Below are positions 7,929-15,256 of a stretch of DNA of 64,000 nucleotides, one piece after another. Where the stretch lies: NCBI GenBank assembly GCA_964631325.1, contig CAZVWJ010000001.1, forward strand, positions 90,082 through 154,081, in the 5' to 3' direction. The stretch's first letter is position 1, and each line of letters starts with the position of its first letter. The notes beneath the pieces were generated by a model that had not been told where the DNA came from, did not search any database, and was given only the letters and a program-made list of their open reading frames with translations. Source of the DNA: CAZVWJ01 sp964631325 (GTDB taxonomy: Bacteria; T1Sed10-126). The position numbers and the translations under genes are program-made.

Positions 7929-9032
7929 TTAAGAATTTATGATCTTACCAATCTTTTCTGCTGATTCTTCCTGCTGTCCTGGAATAACGTGTGCGTAAAC
8001 ATCCAGGGTCGTTGAAATACTGCTGTGTCCTAAAATCTCCTGTACTATTTTAGGCTGAACTCCTTCGCTTAACAAGAGGGTTGCGCAAGTGTGTCTCAAC
8101 TCGTGCATACTTACTTCTTTACATTCTGCCTGATTCAATCTCTTTTTCAGGTGTTTCTTCCAAAAAGACGGCTTTAAATGCTCGCCTTTTTCGGTCGTCA
8201 AGACTAGCTCATCATTCGGCCATTCTTGCGCCTGTAATTTTCTCTTTAGTTGTTTCTGGCGGTGTTTTTTCAATACTTCTATGGTGTCCTCGCTAATTGC
8301 TATCCGGCGCTTGCTTGCCTCGGTTTTTAGCTCCCTGAATTCAAAGTTCCAGCCGTCCTCAATACTTAGCTGTCTAACTACTCTAATTTCTCCCTCGTTC
8401 ATTTTAACGTCGTCCCACTTTAGACCCATCAATTCACACCGGCGCAACCCTGTTGCTATTGCCAGTTTATACAAGCATTCGTAGGGCCACTCACCGTTTA
8501 CCTGGTCCAGGAACCGGCCCACTTCCTCGGGGGTTAAATAGTTCATTTCCTTGTTTTCCCTGGCCGGCTTCTCGGTGCTTCTGCACGGACTCTCCTTTAG
8601 CAGTTTCTCGTCCTCTGCTTTCTTCATTGCCATTTCTAACACGTTGGCAATGATTACCACTGTATTCTGGGAGAGCTCGTCTTTCAGTTCCTTGTATGTA
8701 TCCTGGATATGATAAGGGATTAACTGATCCAGCGGGATCCCGCCCAGTTTTCCCTTTAGTTTTTTCATTGCGTATCTGTATTTATCCGCTGTGGAAGGTC
8801 TGACCCCCTCCTTTTTTCGTTCAAACCACGTCTCCAAATACTCGGCCAGTTCCATTTCGGCCGGCTCAATATAGACGTCCTCATTGAGCTTGTAACGGAT
8901 TTTAGTTAACCAGCGTTCCAGTTCTTCCTTGCTCTCGCTGACCTTGGTTTTACGTTTGCGCTCGCCATTTTCTGACGGAATATCTATGTAAGCTCTCCAT
9001 TTGTCGCGATACTCACAAATTGAACCCTTCAC
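7929..9032 (-). CDS. int: Tyrosine site-specific integrase of the element
   Basis: 367 residues with the three-part layout of phage and ICE integrases. An N-terminal arm-binding domain comes first (about 1-55, MKGSICEYRDKWRAYI), then a SAM-like core-binding domain (about 60-155), then the catalytic domain. The catalytic residues are visible: Arg in ATGLRRCELMGL, His-x-x-Arg in MHELRHTCATLL, GH in EILGHSS, and the nucleophile Tyr in LDVYAHV. It should catalyse recombination between attP and the 3' half of tRNA-Ala(CGC). Its gene lies 93 bp from attL and reads toward it, the usual arrangement. The upstream TATAAGGAGTGAG supplies a good ribosome-binding site. Confidence 0.95.
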   Translation of the reverse strand: MKGSICEYRDKWRAYIDIPSENGERKRKTKVSESKEELERWLTKIRYKLNEDVYIEPAEMELAEYLETWFERKKEGVRPSTADKYRYAMKKLKGKLGGIPLDQLIPYHIQDTYKELKDELSQNTVVIIANVLEMAMKKAEDEKLLKESPCRSTEKPARENKEMNYLTPEEVGRFLDQVNGEWPYECLYKLAIATGLRRCELMGLKWDDVKMNEGEIRVVRQLSIEDGWNFEFRELKTEASKRRIAISEDTIEVLKKHRQKQLKRKLQAQEWPNDELVLTTEKGEHLKPSFWKKHLKKRLNQAECKEVSMHELRHTCATLLLSEGVQPKIVQEILGHSSISTTLDVYAHVIPGQQEESAEKIGKIINS

Positions 9033-9083
9033 GGTGACTCACTCCTTATAAGAGATTGTCACCCACAGTGGTTAAAATTCGTT

Positions 9084-9656
9084 TTAGCCTGGAGGATTCA
9101 AACCCGGTGGTTCTTGTCCAGCCAATACATCTTTGCCTTTTTCAGTTACTCCTAAATAATAGGCATATTTGTTTTCTTTGATTTCTCTTTTCTCTAATAG
9201 TTCAAAACTTAACATTGACTCTATGAATTCACTCATTTCTCCAAACTTATAATCTTCCAATTCTCCATACAATGCATTTTCGGTTAAATTTTTTTCTTTT
9301 ATTTTTTCATGTTGTGATCCCACTAATACTCTAGCTGTCATCTTAATACCGTATCGATAGCCCTTTTTTGATACTAACTTCAAAATATTTTTTGACAGAC
9401 GTTTGCGTTCCCGGGCTTTTTCTTTTTCTTCTTTTTTTACCTCATTTGGTAATGTTACCCCTTCATTGTTTTTTTCTTCACTTGTTTCACTATTAAATAA
9501 ATCCGAGAGTTCCTTTACCTCTTTTGCCCGGACCCATTCTTCCTCACCAGCAGGGCAAACTTGGGTATCCTTCGTAAATTCTGGCAACTCAGCCATTTCA
9601 TCTCGAGAATAAGTTTTTTCACTAACCTTTCCGTTTAAATAAATCCACCACGCCAT
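9084..9656 (-). CDS. GYF_2-like domain protein with C-terminal winged-helix-like region
   Basis: 190 residues. The first 55 (MAWWIYLNGKVSEKTYSRDEMAEL ending in CPAGEEEWVRAKE) match the GYF_2 pattern: an aromatic W-x-Y strand, a middle segment and a closing EEWVxA. This domain is usually a protein-interaction module. A charged linker rich in Glu and Lys (about 60-95) leads to a C-terminal part (about 105-185) whose spacing, ending in YLGVTEKGKDVL, resembles winged-helix transcription regulators. The gene follows the HTH gene 9675-10013 with an 18-bp gap and precedes the integrase, so it may take part in control of integration. GCCTCC (minus strand GGAGGC) is the ribosome-binding site. Function unknown. 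Confidence 0.6.
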   Translation of the reverse strand: MAWWIYLNGKVSEKTYSRDEMAELPEFTKDTQVCPAGEEEWVRAKEVKELSDLFNSETSEEKNNEGVTLPNEVKKEEKEKARERKRLSKNILKLVSKKGYRYGIKMTARVLVGSQHEKIKEKNLTENALYGELEDYKFGEMSEFIESMLSFELLEKREIKENKYAYYLGVTEKGKDVLAGQEPPGLNPPG

Positions 9657-9674
9657 ATTTTGCCTCCTTTACAA

Positions 9675-10013
9675 TTAAATAATCCCCTTATCTTTCAGAA
9701 CCGCATAATGTTTTTTGATCGTTTTGATTGACCGATTCCTTTCATTTGCGATTTCCTCCAATGATTTTCCTTTATACAGTTTTTTATATGTTTTTGTGTA
9801 TGTGGGGTGCAATTTTTTTAATTTATTTTGTTTTTTCTCTCGGCCAGTTTTATTTTCGCTCGGATCATAGAGTGTTTCGCCTTTGAATTTTCTTTCAAAT
9901 AATTTTATCCCTGTTTCTTTGTGGGGATTCAACCAATCTATAAACTTCTTGGCGGTTTTTTTTAGCCCACTAAATATTGCTCTCCATCCCCATATGCTAC
10001 GTTTGTTTCCCAT
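9675..10013 (-). CDS. Small helix-turn-helix protein
   Basis: 112 residues, very basic. The C-terminal 45 residues (KLYKGKSLEEIANERNRSIKTIKKHYAVLKDKGII) have the pattern of a LuxR/sigma-region-4 type helix-turn-helix: K-S-L-E-E-I-A on the first helix and R-S-I-K-T-I-K-K-H on the recognition helix. The N-terminal half is Lys/Trp-rich and not recognised. It is the first gene of the leftward transcript toward the integrase and lies opposite the second recombinase, so it is a plausible regulator of the divergent 10014-10236 region. GGAGAG before the start serves as ribosome-binding site. Confidence 0.6.
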   Translation of the reverse strand: MGNKRSIWGWRAIFSGLKKTAKKFIDWLNPHKETGIKLFERKFKGETLYDPSENKTGREKKQNKLKKLHPTYTKTYKKLYKGKSLEEIANERNRSIKTIKKHYAVLKDKGII

Positions 10014-10171
10014 TTTAATTCTCTCCTTTTATTAAGTTCTGTTATACTAAATAGTAGCTTTCCCGGGCTCCTCTCGCAAGGGGGTTATTTAACTGCCTCA
10101 TTCTCTCGTCCTATCCTCATAAAAAAACCTCTGAAATTACGTGGTTTAGCTGGTATAATTTGTTTAGCTTA

Positions 10172-10221
10172 ACTTCCGAGCTTGTTTTCGGAATTTCGAA
10201 TGTTCACGAACTTTCGGAAGT
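10172..10221. promoter_or_regulatory. Nested inverted repeat between divergent genes (operator or recombination site)
   Basis: Outer arms ACTTCCGA (10172-10179) and TCGGAAGT (10214-10221), inner arms TTCG (10195-10198) and CGAA (10207-10210), and direct repeats of TTTCGGAA inside. It sits 16 bp before the start of a catalytic-domain-only tyrosine recombinase and in the divergent control region opposite an HTH gene. It could be the binding or crossover site of that recombinase, or a repressor operator. The sequence does not decide between these. Confidence 0.5.
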
Positions 10222-10236
10222 AGGGGGTGTATTCGT

Positions 10237-10899
10237 TTGAATTTTTCACGTTATTTAGAGGAAGCCAGGGGAAATAAACCAAAACAAATTGAACCACTTT
10301 CCAATCGGGAGTTGCAGTTGCTGGCTGAACAGGCTCCGGAGTCGTGGTCCGGGACCAGGAACCGGCTGATAATGCGGCATATGTTATACACCGGATCTCG
10401 TGTCGGAGAAACTGTGGAGCTCGATTGGATAGACGTTAACCTGGAAAAGGGTTATATCAATATTTCCCCGGCGAAATGGTATGGGGAAAGACGCCTGCAC
10501 ATTTCCCTTGGTTGGACTGCCCGCCTCCAGGAGTGGAAAAATAATCCTGATTCTCCGGAGTCAAAGTGGGTTTTTCCTAACGCCAGTGGTGGTAATCTTT
10601 CTACGCGTTATATTCGTTATTTCGTAGAAGATTACGCTGTTAATGCTGGTATGTCATCGGATCGCGTTCACCCGCACCTGTTCCGACACACTTTCGCAAG
10701 CCGTCTTCTTGCTTCTTCGGGGAATCTGCGCACCGTCCAGAATGCGTTAGGCCATAACGATTTGAAAACTACGATGGTTTATTTGCATACTCTGGACGAA
10801 GATCAACTCGAACAGATCAAGTCTCGTGGGAACGTTAACCTGGCTGAATTTGAGAAGACCCTCCCGAATGTGGAAGCGACGGCGTCTGAACGTTCATAA
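10237..10899 (+). CDS. Minimal tyrosine recombinase (catalytic domain only)
   Basis: 220 residues from TTG 10237, with AGGGGGTG 6-8 bp upstream. The protein begins almost directly with the catalytic domain and lacks the N-terminal core-binding domain of XerC/D. All active-site elements are present: Arg in YTGSRVGE, a candidate beta-hairpin Lys in SPAKWYGERR, His-Leu-Phe-Arg-His (HLFRHTFAS), GH in ALGHNDLKTT, and Tyr in MVYLHTLDEDQ. It could invert or excise DNA, resolve dimers of the element, or act on the nested palindrome just upstream. It is the only gene on the plus strand inside the element, so it is controlled separately from the integrase. Confidence 0.9.
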   Translation: MNFSRYLEEARGNKPKQIEPLSNRELQLLAEQAPESWSGTRNRLIMRHMLYTGSRVGETVELDWIDVNLEKGYINISPAKWYGERRLHISLGWTARLQEWKNNPDSPESKWVFPNASGGNLSTRYIRYFVEDYAVNAGMSSDRVHPHLFRHTFASRLLASSGNLRTVQNALGHNDLKTTMVYLHTLDEDQLEQIKSRGNVNLAEFEKTLPNVEATASERS

Positions 10900-10920
10900 G
10901 CCGAAAAATAGTTTGCCGTT

Positions 10921-11425
10921 GATTCCCCGTTTTAAGGGGGCCGAACGGGTTTATTTCGGGGGTTGTTTTTGACAGGTGCTCTGTGAGCGTTTTTATATTA
11001 CTGCCTGACCTGTTCTACCTTCAAGCCGCGTGTGATGTGGTATAGGTCCCCACCGGGAGGTCTGCCGCCGGTTATGCGGCCAGTTGGACGGCGGGGACTG
11101 ATATTTTTTTAGCTTCCCAGGGAGGGGAAGCGGATTTTTGCCCGGCTGGATACCTGATGGAGCGAGGCCTGACAGAGGCGAGGAAAAATCACAAAAATAT
11201 CATGCGGTTTTGATCTGGATTAATCCCCTGGTGATTCGCCCCCGTATCTCCCGGGGATTAATGGAACGGTCTTGTTAAGCCTGGCAAGTTTCGCCCCCGA
11301 AAGTTGGCAGGATTAACAAGACGCAACGCTTCGTCCGCCCCGATCGTCCCGCCGCCGCCCGCGCGGCGTATCGGAGACCAGCGGGGATTACCCCCTCCCC
11401 CACTCGTCCCCGAACTAACTAAATA
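10921..11425. ncRNA. Candidate structured RNA block A
   Basis: No convincing gene lies in 10900-11476. Instead there are consecutive stems: GTCCCC/GGGGAC (11046-11051 with 11093-11098) around an inner GCCGC/GCGGC; GCTTCCC/GGGAAGC (11112-11131) with loop AGGGAG; ATTAATCCCC/GGGGATTAAT (11219-11262), 10 bp perfect; and GTCTTGTTAA/TTAACAAGAC (11269-11322), 10 bp perfect with more pairs above. The last two hairpins carry the same 10-nt loop word TTCGCCCCCG (11235-11244 and 11290-11299). Strand is undetermined. This may be a noncoding RNA or an origin; I infer structure only from base pairing by eye. Confidence 0.5.
10983..11024 (-). promoter_or_regulatory. Repeated promoter-like motif, copy 1
   Basis: On the minus strand this reads AACAGGTCAGGCAG then TAATATAAAAACGCTCACAG, preceded by TTGAAG. 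It resembles a -35/-10 pair (TTGAAG, TAATAT). A near copy occurs at 16965-17006 just upstream of the gene 16539-16949 (AACAGGTCAGACAG, then TTATAAAACCGCTCACAAG). A shared control sequence for two transcripts of the element is likely. Which protein binds it is unknown. Confidence 0.4.
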
Positions 11426-11476
11426 AATTCCTCACGTCCCGAAAATCCCCGTGCTTTTGCTCCCGGTTCGGGCTCA

Positions 11477-11761
11477 TCACCATTCCTCTGTTATTTCATT
11501 TACAAGCTTGAGGATTCGATCAGCAATGGAATTCTTATTGGAAAGGTTCGTAAATCTCCGATAAAGCCGGTGAAACCGTTCCCGGTTGTCCGGGTCCAGT
11601 CTCTGGTAATCCGTGATGGTTATTCCTTCCCGGCCTGCCAGTGAACGAAGAATTGAAACAAGTGAACGGTTCGAATCCGTGCGGCCGTGCTCCTTCACCT
11701 TCTGCAAATAATGGGTGATGTCCTCCAGGAATTGTTTGTCATCAACTTCTATCTGGTTCAT
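11477..11761 (-). CDS. Small hypothetical protein of the element
   Basis: 94 residues, mainly predicted helical, rich in Arg, Asp and Leu (for example HYLQKVKEHGRTDSNRSLVSILRSLAGREG and DPDNRERFHRLYRRF). I recognise no family. The ATG is preceded by TAGGAGGATTATAAA (minus strand), a strong ribosome-binding site, which supports expression. It lies between structured block A and the GGDEF-like gene, in the leftward gene set. The hydrophilic composition suggests a soluble cytoplasmic protein. No function is proposed. Confidence 0.55.
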   Translation of the reverse strand: MNQIEVDDKQFLEDITHYLQKVKEHGRTDSNRSLVSILRSLAGREGITITDYQRLDPDNRERFHRLYRRFTNLSNKNSIADRILKLVNEITEEW

Positions 11762-11830
11762 TTTATAATCCTCCTAAAGTTTGCTTCCATTTCAACCACC
11801 TCCGGCGTTGGTCGCCACCCGTGATATAAA

Positions 11831-12412
11831 TTAACCTTTCTCGCGTATGATTAGCGGTTTTTTCGATAAACTGTGGCCATGAGAAAATAATTTCCCCGGG
11901 GCCGCGTCTATGCGAATATTTCCGGGCGGTAGTTTTTCCCCGTCCTTGTATTTCAAGCGTTCCTCGCCGTCCCGGAAAACATCGGTCCCGCGGTCGATTA
12001 AAAAACGTGCGTTCATTCCTATACTGTCCGGCCCCATCTCCAGCGATTGAATTTTATTCAGGTAATTTCCCAGGTTGATGTGAAGCTCCCGCGGGGTAGC
12101 TCCTGGGTGAGCCACGGCCCAGATTTCGTCCCCGGAGGGACTGCCGGCGGCGGCTCCGGTCCCCGCAAATTGTTCAATAAAAAGTTCAAGGGCGCGGAGT
12201 ATGCAACTATCCGCGACCTCCCGGCCATAGTCGTTGTTAAGCGTACCCATACCGCATATGTCACCGATCACAATTAACGGGTCCCGGCCGTCCCGAACTG
12301 CCGCGGTCAATTTTCGCCGCAGTGGTTTTATCCCGGGGATTTCGGTCTCCTGCTCGTAGGGGACACCGTCCTCGTCAAACTTTAGAATGGTGCGTCTCTC
12401 GCCTGATTCCAT
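11831..12412 (-). CDS. GGDEF-like nucleotidyltransferase-fold protein carried by the element
   Basis: 193 residues from ATG 12410-12412. A longer frame up to 12514 exists, but it would read through a stem of structured block B and adds an unlikely leader. The middle contains PLIVIGDICGMGTLNNDYGREVADSCILRALELF, then GSPSGDEIWAVAHPG. This matches the GGDEF-domain order (D-x-F-K-x-N-D-x-Y-G-x-x-x-G-D, helix, GGDEF strand), with NNDYGREVAD and SGDEI at the signature positions. The metal-binding Asp at the first strand appears kept (IGDI), and the signature is SGDEI rather than GGDEF. It could be a minimal nucleotide cyclase or polymerase-like enzyme, or a degenerate one. Its presence on a mobile element points to signalling or defence, which is inference. 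Confidence 0.55.
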   Translation of the reverse strand: MESGERRTILKFDEDGVPYEQETEIPGIKPLRRKLTAAVRDGRDPLIVIGDICGMGTLNNDYGREVADSCILRALELFIEQFAGTGAAAGSPSGDEIWAVAHPGATPRELHINLGNYLNKIQSLEMGPDSIGMNARFLIDRGTDVFRDGEERLKYKDGEKLPPGNIRIDAAPGKLFSHGHSLSKKPLIIREKG

Positions 12413-12498
12413 CGGCTGAAAACCCCCAAAAAGTGTAATGTGGCTGAGCAAAAAAAACAATTCGATCGACGGCGGCTTCGATTTTTTGCCCCGCTGGC

Positions 12499-13450
12499 GG
12501 TCCGGAGAAGTCAAGCGGGAAATGGAAGAAATACCGACCGAAACACTACGTCTTTCGCAAGCGGAAGTGTAACCAGCTTCGCGCTTGAGGGCGTGCCCCT
12601 TGCTTCTCCGGACCAGAGGCGGACACTTTTTTTACAGCCGCCGTGTTTTTTGTGTTTTTAGAAGGGCTGGTTGTATATGCAGTTTTTTTGCCAAGCTCTT
12701 TTTTTCTTAAAAAAAGCGGAGGTGTTGCTTTTGCTTCTTTTTGGAAAAGAAGGTCCCGGCTGGACTTAGGCCACTGGCGCGCGGGCCGGATTCGTTCAGC
12801 TGGCAATCTCGGGCGCGTTTTTGGTTTACCCCCCGAGTTGCCAGCTTTCCGGCCTCGTGCGAGGGTCCCCACTCGAAGGCGGGGCCACGTGTCCCGCCCG
12901 CAGAAAATTTTTGGAGTAAAATTTTCAAGTCATGGTGGGGCGTAGACTTCCAAAAATTACAGGGAGGTAATTTTTGGAAGGAAACGTAGGTTGGGGAGGT
13001 TTGAGGTCTAATAAAAGGTGGGGCCCCTGGGCCGGAAAAAATGGTCCGAGTCATAGACTCGGTAAGAATTTTTTCCTCACTGAAGGGGGCTCCCCGCCCC
13101 CGCCGGCTGGTGTTGCCGGCTCATGGTCCGTCGGTTGGTCGGACAGGTGGGCGGTAGTGGAGTCACTAACGCAACTTCGTCGAGAGACGAAACTTGGACA
13201 GGGTACCAACGTGATGAACCGTCTCGCTGGGGGGCGTTCGATAACCCCCCCGTGACGGCCGATAGGCACTGCCCGACCGTAGGAGGGTGAATGAAAACTT
13301 GGAATGAATCGCCGGAATACCAACGTGATGGACCCAAGGCTGGGGGCGACAGATCACCCCCCCGCAGGGTGAGGACGCTACCGCGGCCGAATTCCGGCGC
13401 CTTGTGTACCTTGCGGTCGTATAAGAGGTTGTAATAATACAGGGAAATAA
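12499..13450 (+). ncRNA. Candidate large structured RNA, block B
   Basis: About 950 nt without a credible gene and with many perfect stems: 12499-12510/12603-12614 (12 bp plus CAAG/CTTG); 12734-12752 (8 bp); GGCCGGA/TCCGGCC (12784-12790, 12848-12854) enclosing a 15-bp stem with one bulge (12798-12813, 12832-12846); 12878-12898; 12903-12926 (9 bp, loop TGGAGT); 12947-12980 (14 bp, loop AGGGAG); 13034-13076 (9 bp around a 7-bp hairpin); 13085-13101; 13102-13120. TACCAACGTGATG occurs at 13204-13216 and 13318-13330, each followed by a G-run/C-run hairpin. A GNRA tetraloop (CGTC-GAGA-GACG near 13178) favours the plus strand. The architecture recalls giant phage ncRNAs such as GOLLD or ROOL, but I see no direct sequence match. 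Confidence 0.55.
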
Positions 13451-13452
13451 GT

Positions 13453-14013
13453 CTATTTTTCCCTGGGAATTTCCTCGGGGGGATCCAGGTGTTGGTAGTT
13501 TTTTCTGGAAGGATACGGAAGTATGGGAACCTGACAGTATTCCATTATTTCGCGTTTCTTTTTTTTGTTTCCCAGGGGCTGAAAAAATTTAAGTTTTCCG
13601 GAGTCTGAGAAGCCGTAAAAATTCCAGTTGCTGGCTTTATAGACCTGGCCGAATTCTCCAAACTCCGGATCTGCATATGCTTTCACCCAGCGGGTCCCGT
13701 ATGTTTTATGAACCCACTGGTTCGCCCTGGTAATAAACCAGGATTGCAAATTATCGAAGGGTTGCCCTTTTCGTGTTGCTCCCCTGACCAGGGTTAATCC
13801 TCGCATTCTCCATTTTTCGCCGAAAACTTCTTTATCCCCCCGGCCGGTCTTGCCATAGCATTCCATTATGATTATTTTGTCCTGGTAGATTCCGGCAACG
13901 GATTCCATTACTGTTTTCGGGAAAGTTCCCAGGGCTTCCCGGGGAATAATATATTCCTCTGCCCGACTGTATTTAACCGGCCGTATTTTTATCTTTTCCT
14001 CGGTCGGTTTCAC
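13453..14013 (-). CDS. Mom-like / GNAT-type DNA modification protein candidate
   Basis: 186 residues. The segment from about 70 to 140 reads MRGLTLVRGATRKGQPFDNLQSWFITRANQWV, then VKAYADPEFGEFGQVYKASNWNFYG. The pattern 'few-substrate loop, S-W-F-I-x-R, long helix, YADPExGxxGxVYxAxNWxxxG' is typical of the phage Mom family and related GNAT-like proteins, which modify adenine in phage DNA. The acetyl-CoA-type loop is not obvious, so the exact chemistry is open. The start codon overlaps the end of the upstream gene by ATGA. A hairpin (13440-13465) spans the stop codon and may end the transcript. A DNA-modification role would protect the element from host restriction. Confidence 0.45.
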   Translation of the reverse strand: MKPTEEKIKIRPVKYSRAEEYIIPREALGTFPKTVMESVAGIYQDKIIIMECYGKTGRGDKEVFGEKWRMRGLTLVRGATRKGQPFDNLQSWFITRANQWVHKTYGTRWVKAYADPEFGEFGQVYKASNWNFYGFSDSGKLKFFQPLGNKKKKREIMEYCQVPILPYPSRKNYQHLDPPEEIPREK

Positions 14014-14207
14014 CGGGTGGCCTCGTATAGGTTGCCTGTTTGTTCATAGGCTTTTCTTAGTTCTTCGTTGGCCTTTTCCAGGTGCGGGATCACCGGCCCG
14101 CTTGCCTGCGGGATCCGTTCGGCCAGGGTAATTGTCCTGGATAATTTTCTGCCCGTTTCGCTTATGCGGTCGTTTAACGCTTTAATTGTTGGACCTGGTT
14201 TTGTCAT
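14010..14207 (-). CDS. Small hypothetical protein
   Basis: 65 residues, helical and charged (MTKPGPTIKALNDRISETG...). It overlaps the next gene by 4 bases (ATGA) at 14010-14013 and the previous one by a base at 14207, so translation of three consecutive genes is probably coupled. GGAGAACGAAATAATG (minus strand) gives a ribosome-binding site. No family recognised. Its heptad-like Leu/Ile spacing suggests a short coiled coil. Confidence 0.5.
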   Translation of the reverse strand: MTKPGPTIKALNDRISETGRKLSRTITLAERIPQASGPVIPHLEKANEELRKAYEQTGNLYEATR

Positions 14208-14806
14208 TATTTCGTTCTCCTTGTTATGAATTTAAGTTTTCCGGCCTGCTCGCCCTTTTCCTTGATGTATTCGTTGTATTGTTCATGTTTCCGGTGCATG
14301 TCCGGCATATCGTTAACCCAGCGTTCGAGGGTTAACAGTGGTAGAACCATTTCGGTTTTTCCTGTGAGATCAGCGGGGTAGTGCATAAAACCGCATAGAT
14401 CGGGCGGGTGTTTTTTTCTTAATTTCTCCCGGACTCCGGCCAGACGTTCGGCGGCCCCTAACATGTCCCGGAGTGTATACCAGCGCCACGGGCTTTCCCC
14501 CGCCCACTTCTGGGAAATCATGTCTGTAATTACCCCAAGGATTTTTAAGCCGGCTCCCGTGTTTCGCCGGCGTAACTTCACTTCAATTAGAAAGTCCATT
14601 TCCACGTCCTCACGCATTAGCCAACTTTCAGGTGTTTTATCCTTTGACCAGACCTTCGGGACTTCCTGAATGTGCCGGAAGCGGGTTTCCTCCTGTTTCC
14701 CGGGCCTGTTATGTAACAACCGAAACTCAAGTATCCAGGGGGGTTCTCTCCATTCTGTCGTTTCGGCTGTGAGTTCGCGGAGTTGAACATTGAATAGATC
14801 GGCCAT
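14207..14806 (-). CDS. Hypothetical protein of the element
   Basis: 199 residues, soluble, with an alternating strand-like N-terminal half (NVQLRELTAETTEWREPPWILEFRLLHNR, FLIEVKLRRRNTGAGLKILGVI) and a helical C-terminal half (MLGAAERLAGVREKLRKKHPPDLC, ERWVNDMPDMHRKHEQYNEYIKEKG). I do not recognise the family. The start ATG overlaps the stop of the preceding 51-residue gene (TAATG). It sits in a tightly packed cassette of six genes between structured blocks B and C. No functional motif such as a P-loop, zinc site or HTH is visible. Confidence 0.55.
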   Translation of the reverse strand: MADLFNVQLRELTAETTEWREPPWILEFRLLHNRPGKQEETRFRHIQEVPKVWSKDKTPESWLMREDVEMDFLIEVKLRRRNTGAGLKILGVITDMISQKWAGESPWRWYTLRDMLGAAERLAGVREKLRKKHPPDLCGFMHYPADLTGKTEMVLPLLTLERWVNDMPDMHRKHEQYNEYIKEKGEQAGKLKFITRRTK

Positions 14807-14961
14807 TAAATTTCTCGCCCGTGTTTTTTATAATCGTGAATTATCTCGTTGAGTAGCCCCTCAAGCTCTCGGACCTTTTCCTCGAAGTCCGCGGCTTCCG
14901 CTGGGGCGCCGGCAACGGCCATGTATTTTTTTTCCAGTTCATATAGGCGCGGCGATCGCAT
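14806..14961 (-). CDS. 51-residue coiled-coil-like protein
   Basis: A short frame not obvious from length alone: ATG at 14959-14961 overlaps the stop of the XhlA-like gene (TAATG), and its stop overlaps the start of the next gene in the same way. The product (MRSPRLYELEKKYMAV..., then EEKVRELEGLLNEIIHDYKKHGREI) is helical with regular Leu/Ile spacing. The double TAATG coupling, with both neighbours in register, is the main evidence that it is real. Function unknown. Confidence 0.55.
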   Translation of the reverse strand: MRSPRLYELEKKYMAVAGAPAEAADFEEKVRELEGLLNEIIHDYKKHGREI

Positions 14962-15230
14962 TAGTTTATCAAGGATAAAAGGGACCGCGCGGAAATGTAG
15001 CTAATCACCCCCGTCGCGGCCGAAATTATCCAACCTAAAAATTTTTTTAAAGGATTTAAAATTTTGTTCTGGTTACGGTCGACGTTTTCAAGGTCCTCTA
15101 TGCGCTTATATATCTTGCCCCGTTTTTCTATTAGTTCCTCCCGTAAATTTTTGATTTCGTCTTTTAGTTCTTTAATGTCGTTTTCCAGGTAGGTAATCCT
15201 GGCCTCGTTTGCTTCCTGTCCGTTAGTCAT
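14961..15230 (-). CDS. XhlA-like coiled-coil protein with C-terminal membrane segment
   Basis: 89 residues. Residues 5-55 form a coiled coil (ITYLENDIKELKDEIKNLREELIEKR...), and residues about 65-85 are a single hydrophobic segment (FLGWIISAATGVISYISARSLLSLI). This layout is that of the phage XhlA/haemolysin family, which works with a holin to lyse the cell. A perfect AGGAGG site precedes the ATG. A two-segment membrane protein (16275-16442) lies 1 kb upstream on the same strand and could be the partner. A membrane-anchoring role unrelated to lysis is equally possible. Confidence 0.6.
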   Translation of the reverse strand: MTNGQEANEARITYLENDIKELKDEIKNLREELIEKRGKIYKRIEDLENVDRNQNKILNPLKKFLGWIISAATGVISYISARSLLSLIN

Positions 15231-15256
15231 AGTTGCCTCCTTTAGATTTTGAATTT

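Noticed and set aside
12546..13357. Several overlapping frames on both strands in block B
   Set aside because: They arise from GC-rich hairpin DNA, overlap each other, lack ribosome-binding sites and resemble no protein family.
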